This document shows positions 41,530-46,641 of a stretch of 46,641 nt of DNA, one piece after another. Every line of letters begins with the position of its first letter. Within the stretch, counting starts at the first letter, position 1. The position numbers and the translations under genes were made by a program. Under the pieces are notes generated by a model. It was not told the DNA's origin and ran no database searches. It saw only the letters and a program-made list of their open reading frames with translations. The DNA comes from CAZZNQ01 sp964655775 (GTDB lineage Bacteria > Planctomycetota > Brocadiia > SM23-32): assembly GCA_964655775.1 (NCBI GenBank), contig CAZZNQ010000024.1, positions 1 to 46,641 of the forward strand. Reading direction: 5' to 3'.

Positions 41530-43629
41530 GTGAGCGTCAAAGTTGAGAAGAAGATTGCCGATAGGATGATGAGTCTTGAGACCGGGCGCATGGCCAGACA
41601 GGCCGACGGCGCCGTGGTCGTGCAGTACGGCGAGTCGGTCGTGTTTGCCTCGGCGGTGGCCGAGCCCGATCGCCGCAACGTGCCGTTCTTTCCCCTGACA
41701 GTGGAATACCGCGAGAAGCAGTACGCCGCCGGGCAGTTCCCGGGAGGTATCTTCAAGCGCGAAGGCCGCCCCACCCACAAGGAGGTGCTGACCTGCCGCC
41801 TGATCGACAGGCCCCTGCGCCCGCTGTTCCCCGACGGGTACCACGAGGATGTCCAGATCGTGGCCTGGGTGCTCAGCGCCGATGAAGACAACGACCCGGA
41901 CGTGCTGGCCGGAATAGCCGCCTCGGCCGCCCTTGCCGTAAGCGACATACCGTGGGAAGGCCCCGTCGCCTTCTCCCGCGTTGGGCTGGTTAGCGACGAA
42001 TTCGTGATCAACCCGACCCACGACCAGCGCGACGCCAGCGAACTGGACCTGGTGGTCACCAGCCGCGAGGGCGCGGTGGTCATGATCGAAGGATCGGGCG
42101 ACGTCATTCCCGAAGAGGACCTGCTCACCGCCATCGAGTGCGGTCACGAAGCAAACAAACACGTCGTCGAGCTGATAAACGAGCTTGTTCAGCAGGCCGG
42201 GAAGAGCAAGCGCGATTGGGAAAGCCATGGGATGCAGGCCGACCTGCTGGAGAAGATCAAGTCCCGATACATGGACCGCTTTGCCCAGGCCCAGGACAAC
42301 CCGAACAAGAAGGAGCGCCGGGCGGCCGTGGACGCACTGAAGGACGAGGCCGTGGATGAGTTTGTGAACGAGGGGGATTCGGACGGCCCGACCGCACGCC
42401 ACGTCAGCGAAGCGTTCAGCAAGATGGAGAGCCTTGTCATGCGCCGCAGCATCGTCCAGCACGGCAAGCGACTGGACGGGCGCGCGCTGACGCAGATCAG
42501 GAACCTGGACTGCCAGGTGGGCGTTCTGCCGAGGACGCACGGCTCCGCCGTGTTCACCCGCGGCGAGACCCAGGCCCTCGCGGTTGCCACTCTCGGCACC
42601 GTGCAGGACGAACAGCGCGTCTTGGACCCGCTGGTTGAGGAAGATCCCAAGAAGTTCATGCTGCACTACAACTTCCCTCCGTTCTCGGTCGGCGAAGTGC
42701 GCCCGATCCGCGGCGTCGGACGCCGCGAACTGGGCCACGGCGAGCTGGCCGAGCGCGCGATTCGCGCCGTCCTGCCGGCGCCCGAGGATTTTCCGTACAC
42801 CATACGGGTCGTCTCGGACATCATGGAGTCGAACGGCTCCTCGTCCATGGCGAGCGTCTGCGGCGGCACACTGTGCCTGATGGACGCCGGCGTGCCGATC
42901 ACAAACCCCGTGGCCGGCATCGCGATGGGCCTCATCAAGGAGGCAGACAACGCCTACATCCTTACGGACATTGCCGGAGCGGAGGACCACCACGGCGACA
43001 TGGACCTGAAGGTGGCCGGCACGCAGCACGGCGTCACGGCCGTCCAGATGGACCTGAAGGTAACCGGCGTGGGGGTAGAGACGCTACGCCGTGCGCTGGA
43101 ACAGGCGCGCGAAGCCCGAATGGAGATCCTGCGCGCGATGCTGCAGACCCTTGGCCGACCGCGTGAGCAGCTGTCCGAGTACGCACCGGTGCTGCTGCGG
43201 GTGAAGATCGACCCCGAGAACATCGGCAAGCTCATCGGCCCCGGCGGCAAGACCATCCGCGGGCTGGAGGAGCAGTACGAGTGCAACATCGAGGTCGAGG
43301 AGGATGGCACGGTGACCGTCTCCTCTACCAAGGACACCGGACGCGCCAGGGAAGCCGCCCACTACATCGAGCAGCTCGGCCAGGATGTGCAGGTCGGCAA
43401 GATCTATGAGGGCACCGTCACCGACATCAAGGATTTCGGTGCGATCGTGGAGTTGTTCCCCGGCGCGGACGGGCTCTGCCACATAAGCCAGCTCTCCGAG
43501 GGTTACGTCGAGAGCGTCAAGGACGTCTGCAAGGTCGGCGAGAAGATGAAGGTCAAGGTGCTCAGCGTGGAAGACAACCGCGTGCGCCTAAGCCGGAAGG
43601 CCGCCATGCAGGAAGAGAAGGCCGACTGA
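41530..43629 (+). CDS. pnp: Polyribonucleotide nucleotidyltransferase (PNPase)
   Basis: A 699-residue 3'-5' phosphorolytic exonuclease. Two RNase PH-like cores are seen (first with GRMARQADGAVVVQYGES and FKREGRPTHKEVLTCRLIDRPLRP, second with FTRGETQALAVATLG and VVSDIMESNGSSSMASVCGG). A helical linker lies between them, and at the C-terminus a KH domain (IGPGGKTIRGLEEQ) and an S1 domain (GKIYEGTVTDIKDFGAIVE) follow. GTG 41530 is chosen: GAGG lies nine bases upstream. A TTG at 41515 would add five residues. It probably works with other RNA-decay enzymes not seen here. Confidence 0.97.
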   Translation: MSVKVEKKIADRMMSLETGRMARQADGAVVVQYGESVVFASAVAEPDRRNVPFFPLTVEYREKQYAAGQFPGGIFKREGRPTHKEVLTCRLIDRPLRPLFPDGYHEDVQIVAWVLSADEDNDPDVLAGIAASAALAVSDIPWEGPVAFSRVGLVSDEFVINPTHDQRDASELDLVVTSREGAVVMIEGSGDVIPEEDLLTAIECGHEANKHVVELINELVQQAGKSKRDWESHGMQADLLEKIKSRYMDRFAQAQDNPNKKERRAAVDALKDEAVDEFVNEGDSDGPTARHVSEAFSKMESLVMRRSIVQHGKRLDGRALTQIRNLDCQVGVLPRTHGSAVFTRGETQALAVATLGTVQDEQRVLDPLVEEDPKKFMLHYNFPPFSVGEVRPIRGVGRRELGHGELAERAIRAVLPAPEDFPYTIRVVSDIMESNGSSSMASVCGGTLCLMDAGVPITNPVAGIAMGLIKEADNAYILTDIAGAEDHHGDMDLKVAGTQHGVTAVQMDLKVTGVGVETLRRALEQAREARMEILRAMLQTLGRPREQLSEYAPVLLRVKIDPENIGKLIGPGGKTIRGLEEQYECNIEVEEDGTVTVSSTKDTGRAREAAHYIEQLGQDVQVGKIYEGTVTDIKDFGAIVELFPGADGLCHISQLSEGYVESVKDVCKVGEKMKVKVLSVEDNRVRLSRKAAMQEEKAD

Positions 43630-43674
43630 CACGCGACTGTCCGCCGCGTTTCCTGAAGTCCGGACGTTGCGAGT

Positions 43675-45039
43675 ATGGACAGCCACGTCAACATCCTCGT
43701 TGTCGGTGAAGACGAAGAGCAGGCCCAGGCGCTGAAAGCGCCCCTGCAGGACACCGGCCACGCCTGCACTACGGCCACTTCGCTGGACGATGCGCTTCAG
43801 CAGGCCGGATCCGGTCAATACGACGTCGTCGTCACTCCCCTGCATCTTGGGAGTGCCGACGGCGTCTCCGTTTTGCAGGCCGCTCGCCGCAGCGACCCGG
43901 AATGCCAGGTCATCGTCGTCACAAGGGAAAGCTCCGCGTCGGACGCCGTCTCGGCCATGGCCGAGGGGGCGCTGACCTACCTACACTTCCCACTCAATCC
44001 GCTGGAGCTCAGCGCGGTGGTCGCCCGGGCGGCCGAACGCGTGCTGATCCAGCGCGACCGCGAGGAACTGCGCGAGGAACTGGCCCAGCGCTACGGCCTG
44101 GACAACATAGTGGGCACCAGCCCGCCCATGCAGAGGGTGTTCCGCAGGATACGCCAGGTGGCCAACACGGATGCCACCGTGCTGATCCAGGGCGAGACCG
44201 GCACCGGCAAGGAGTTGGTTGCACGCGCCATCCATTACAACAGCCACCGCCGGCACAATCGTTTCGTGCCCGTGAACTGCGCCGGTCTGGTGGAGACGAT
44301 CCTGGAGAGCGAGCTGTTCGGCCACGAAAAGGGCGCATTCACCGGCGCCGTGAGCTCTCGCGTGGGCCTCTTCGAGTACGCCAACCACGGCACGCTGTTC
44401 CTGGACGAGATCGGCGACATGCCGCTCGCCACGCAGACGAAGCTGCTGCGCGCGCTGGAATACGGCGAGATCGTCCGAGTGGGAACGAACGAGCCGCTGC
44501 AGGTGGACGTGCGGCTGATAGCGGCCACGAACCAGGACCTGCAGGAGGCAATGGCCGAGGACAAGTTCCGACAGGACCTGTTCTACCGCCTGAACGTGCT
44601 GGTCATAAACCTGCCGCCCCTCCGCGAACGCCAGGGAGACGTGCCGCTGCTGATAGACCGGTTTGTGCGCGAGTTCTGCGAGCACTACGACAAGGACGTC
44701 ACCGCCATGAGTCCCGGCGTTCGTCAGGCGCTCTTCCGGTATCAGTGGCCGGGCAACGTGCGCGAACTGCGCAACTGCGTGGAGCACATGGTCGTATCCG
44801 CAACGGACAGCGTGCTGACCGAAGAGGAGTTGCCGGACTACATGCGCGCCCAGGCGGGCAACCTCATCGAAGAACCCACCATGGTCTCCATGGCAGGCCG
44901 TCCGCTGGAGGAGATAGAGAAGCTCCACATCGCACAGACCCTGGAGCTTGTGGACGGTAACCGCGAGAAGGCAGCCGACCTGCTCGGCATCGGAGAGCGC
45001 ACACTGTACCGCAAGATCGAGAAATACGACCTGCGTTGA
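43675..45039 (+). CDS. Sigma-54-dependent transcriptional activator with a degenerate receiver domain
   Basis: A 454-residue NtrC-type protein. Residues about 5-120 have the receiver fold, but the phosphoacceptor position is Pro55 (VVVTPLHLG, where a receiver has Asp), and the conserved Lys is Phe105 (TYLHFPLNP). The acidic pair Glu12-Asp13 remains. The AAA+ domain (about 145-380) is complete: GETGTGKE Walker A, GAFTGA for sigma-54 contact, and GTLFLDEIGDMP Walker B. The C-terminal HTH is Fis-type (NREKAADLLGIGERTLYRKI). It should open sigma-54 promoters without phosphorylation at the usual site, so control may be by another signal. No histidine kinase is adjacent. It follows pnp by 45 bases. 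Confidence 0.93.
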   Translation: MDSHVNILVVGEDEEQAQALKAPLQDTGHACTTATSLDDALQQAGSGQYDVVVTPLHLGSADGVSVLQAARRSDPECQVIVVTRESSASDAVSAMAEGALTYLHFPLNPLELSAVVARAAERVLIQRDREELREELAQRYGLDNIVGTSPPMQRVFRRIRQVANTDATVLIQGETGTGKELVARAIHYNSHRRHNRFVPVNCAGLVETILESELFGHEKGAFTGAVSSRVGLFEYANHGTLFLDEIGDMPLATQTKLLRALEYGEIVRVGTNEPLQVDVRLIAATNQDLQEAMAEDKFRQDLFYRLNVLVINLPPLRERQGDVPLLIDRFVREFCEHYDKDVTAMSPGVRQALFRYQWPGNVRELRNCVEHMVVSATDSVLTEEELPDYMRAQAGNLIEEPTMVSMAGRPLEEIEKLHIAQTLELVDGNREKAADLLGIGERTLYRKIEKYDLR

Positions 45040-45090
45040 GGCGCCTAAGGGATTTCCGTAGCCTACCTAAGAAAAAAACTGATATTTCCC

Positions 45091-45120
45091 TTGCCAAGAC
45101 CCGTCGCGATGTGATAGTAA
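45091..45120 (+). promoter_or_regulatory. Possible promoter in the spacer before metK
   Basis: TTGCCA (45091-45096) and TAGTAA (45115-45120), spacing 18, with a TGA just before the -10 like an extended -10. The -10 match is only moderate. It would drive the structured region 45125-45436. Confidence 0.35.
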
Positions 45121-45124
45121 TATA

Positions 45125-45436
45125 GTCATGTGGGGCGAAGAAGAATGAGACTCGACATTGTGGGGTGTTTCGATAGAATCCGAGCCGAATCCGATCGAGG
45201 GGCTTTTGTGACCGATACCCACGATACGTGCGGTAGTCTTTCCGAGGGAGGGACGGTTGCTCACTTTGACGCACGGCATACTTCTTGCTCTGAGTTAGTG
45301 CAGTTGCCTGTCCCTAAAATCACGACGCTCCCACCCAAACCATAGAAGCGTCGTGAGCTGTCGGGCGAGCGCCCCCCTCCCCGACAGCACCCCTCATGCG
45401 GGTGGGTCAACCCCAGCCCACCCGCATATCTTTTTG
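45125..45436 (+). ncRNA. Candidate structured RNA of unknown class
   Basis: About 310 bases of spacer with lower GC than the genes around it. Its 3' half has three back-to-back perfect stems: 45320-45329/45347-45356 (10 bp), 45357-45365/45380-45388 (9 bp) and 45396-45406/45417-45427 (11 bp), the last followed by ATCTTTTTG. I do not recognise RNase P, tmRNA, 6S or a SAM/SAH riboswitch in it. A weak promoter precedes it. It could instead be the 3' end of the activator mRNA. A 66-codon frame from ATG 45145 runs through it but has composition unlike the local genes. Confidence 0.35.
45396..45436 (+). terminator. Rho-independent terminator upstream of metK
   Basis: An 11-bp perfect stem ATGCGGGTGGG/CCCACCCGCAT with a ten-base loop, then ATCTTTTTG. 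It would end transcription from the sigma-54 activator or the candidate RNA before metK. Confidence 0.75.
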
Positions 45437-45485
45437 TACCCACCGATTCAGCCGCATCCCTCAGCCGTCGCTTGGACGGAGGTCG

Positions 45486-45515
45486 TTGCCGCTGACAGCC
45501 CGTTTCTGGTATACT
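45486..45515 (+). promoter_or_regulatory. Promoter of metK
   Basis: TTGCCG (45486-45491), an 18-base spacer and TATACT (45510-45515), about 60 bases before the metK ATG and downstream of the terminator. Confidence 0.6.
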
Positions 45516-45575
45516 CAAGCGCCGCCAATGTTCGGCCGCATCTCGGCCTGTCAACCACCGTCAGAGGAACCACTG

Positions 45576-46641
45576 ATGAGTCGCCAGCAATACTTCTTCA
45601 CCTCCGAATCCGTCGCCATGGGGCATCCCGACAAGATCGCCGACCAGATTAGCGACGCCGTGCTGGACGAGTTGCTCAAACAGGACCCCACCAGCCGCGT
45701 CGCCTGCGAAACTCTGGTCACAACCGGTCTGGCGCTGCTGGCGGGAGAGATCACCACGAGGGCGGTCGTGAACTACGCCGACATAGTGCGGGACGTCGTC
45801 CGCACGGTCGGCTACAACGACCCCAGTCTCGGCTTCACGGCGGACAGTTGTGCGGTGCTGACGGCGCTGGATCGCCAGTCGCCCGACATCGCCCGCGGCG
45901 TGGACAGCGACGAGGCAGCCGGCAAAGAGCAAGGCGCCGGCGATCAAGGCATGATGGTCGGGTTCGCCTGCCGTGAGACCAAGGAACTCATGCCCCTGCC
46001 GATCATGCTCGCCCACCGGCTGATGATGAAGTCCCGCGACCTGCACCGCACCGGCGCACTGCCGTTCCTGCGGCCCGACGGCAAGACGCAGGTCACCGTG
46101 CGCTACCAGGGCCGCAAACCCGTCGGCATTCACGCCATCGTGATGAGCCTGCAGCACGATCCCGACGTATCCCAGGCGGAACTCAAGGAAGCCGTTGTCG
46201 AGTCCGTGATCAAGCCGTGTCTGCCCGAGGAACACGCCTGCGACGACATAGCCTATCACATCAACCCGACCGGACGGTTCGTGACCGGCGGTCCCCACGG
46301 TGACTCCGGCCTTACGGGGCGCAAGCTGATAGTCGACACATACGGCGGCCGCGCCAGGCACGGCGGCGGCGCATTCAGCGGAAAGGATCCCTCCAAGGTC
46401 GACCGAAGCGCCGCATACGCCGCACGCTACGTGGCGAAGAACGTTGTTGCCGCAGGTCTGGCGGACGTCTGTGAGGTACACATCGCTTACGCCATAGGCG
46501 TGGCGGACCCGGTCTCGATCTTCGTGGATACGGAGGGCACCGCAGCTATCCCGGAGCAGCGGATCGACGAGCTTATCTTCGAGTGCTTCGACCTGCGCCC
46601 CCATGCCATCATCCGAGAACTGGACCTGCTGAGACCCATCT
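45576..46641 (+). CDS. metK: S-adenosylmethionine synthetase (3' end cut by window)
   Basis: The first 355 residues of MetK, which makes SAM from methionine and ATP; the frame is still open at the last base. The family marks are FFTSESVAMGHPDKIADQISDA (N-terminal, with the catalytic His), GAGDQGMMVGFA, INPTGRFVTGGPHGDSGLTGRK and GGGAFSGKDPSKVDRSAAYAAR. AGAGGA lies seven bases before ATG 45576. The protein is about 380-400 residues in most bacteria, so little is missing. It supplies the SAM needed, among others, by the radical SAM aminomutase in this window. Confidence 0.97.
   Translation, partial: MSRQQYFFTSESVAMGHPDKIADQISDAVLDELLKQDPTSRVACETLVTTGLALLAGEITTRAVVNYADIVRDVVRTVGYNDPSLGFTADSCAVLTALDRQSPDIARGVDSDEAAGKEQGAGDQGMMVGFACRETKELMPLPIMLAHRLMMKSRDLHRTGALPFLRPDGKTQVTVRYQGRKPVGIHAIVMSLQHDPDVSQAELKEAVVESVIKPCLPEEHACDDIAYHINPTGRFVTGGPHGDSGLTGRKLIVDTYGGRARHGGGAFSGKDPSKVDRSAAYAARYVAKNVVAAGLADVCEVHIAYAIGVADPVSIFVDTEGTAAIPEQRIDELIFECFDLRPHAIIRELDLLRPI

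Noticed and set aside
41386..43029. A minus-strand frame of 547 codons opposite pnp
   Set aside because: pnp is certain on the plus strand, and the antisense frame has no recognisable domain.
45145..45345. A possible 66-codon small protein in the pre-metK spacer
   Set aside because: Its composition is unlike local genes, it runs into the first RNA stem, and it resembles nothing I know; I prefer a structured RNA.
45125..45436. SAM or SAH riboswitch upstream of metK
   Set aside because: I could not find the conserved cores of SAM-I, SAM-II or SAH classes, and the terminator precedes a separate metK promoter.
45561..46604. A minus-strand frame of 347 codons at the right edge
   Set aside because: It is antisense to metK, whose motifs are unmistakable on the plus strand even though the gene lacks its stop in this window.
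1..46641. CRISPR arrays, IS elements, prophage or attachment sites
   Set aside because: I saw no regularly spaced repeats, transposase or integrase motifs, or terminal inverted repeats in the window.

Overview
This is a GC-rich stretch of a bacterial chromosome, densely packed with genes on both strands. It holds about 33 protein genes, one tRNA and several regulatory or structured RNA regions. No phage, IS element, integrase or CRISPR array was seen. The cell is probably Gram-negative-like: there is a LolA-like carrier, many signal peptides, an MscK-type channel, a prepilin-type anchor, a sigma-54 activator, a regulatory PTS and MEP-pathway IspH. A ceramidase-type hydrolase, a secreted esterase, a discoidin-type FAD-oxidoreductase tail, a uroporphyrinogen-decarboxylase-family methyltransferase and FHA/kinase genes recall planctomycete-like or related uncultured phyla. 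That placement is inference, and I cannot name the phylum.

Layout. 1-3022 (+): tail of a large oxidoreductase-like protein, a HAD phosphatase, a LolA-like protein and an O6-alkylguanine transferase/CoaD fusion. 3029-9542 (-): tRNA-Leu(CAA), a DUF362 ferredoxin protein, an archaeal/eukaryotic Cbf5-type pseudouridine synthase in place of TruB, a DUF502 membrane protein, HPF, EIIA(Ntr), a tandem HPr and Enzyme I. 9543-14984 (+): a tightly coupled cassette of lysine 2,3-aminomutase, a Ddl-like ATP-grasp ligase, an ATP-grasp/GNAT fusion and a pentapeptide-repeat K+ channel. 15003-25153 (-): an unknown exported protein, a TIM-barrel isomerase, a ceramidase-like hydrolase, an esterase, a peptidoglycan amidase with a prepilin-type N-terminus and an MscK-like channel. 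25309-27053 (+): rplU-rpmA-obg. 27063-35773 (-): mnmE, a zinc dehydrogenase, four FHA/kinase genes and an IspH/UbiA-like fusion. 35768-39359 (+): a TPR protein and argJ. 39720-40778 (-): a URO-D-family protein. 41015-46641 (+): rpsO, pnp, a sigma-54 activator, a structured intergenic region with a terminator, and metK running off the end.

How the genes fit together. The PTS genes contain only EI, HPr and EIIA(Ntr), with no permease, so they look like a regulatory phosphorelay next to a ribosome hibernation factor. The 9.9-15.0 kb cassette looks like a biosynthetic unit. It is predicted to make beta-lysine, ligate it through two ATP-grasp enzymes and acetylate it, alongside a K+ channel; this suggests a beta-lysine-derived compatible solute or small peptide. 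The 30-34 kb genes form a phosphothreonine-signalling module with one apparently active kinase, one divergent kinase, one predicted pseudokinase and three FHA domains.

Unusual protein architectures recur: Ogt-CoaD, HPr-HPr, ATP-grasp-GNAT, prepilin-amidase, IspH-UbiA and a sigma-54 activator whose receiver lacks its phosphoacceptor. The most striking single item is the Cbf5-type pseudouridine synthase in a bacterial operon; the most system-like is the aminomutase/ATP-grasp/GNAT/channel cassette.
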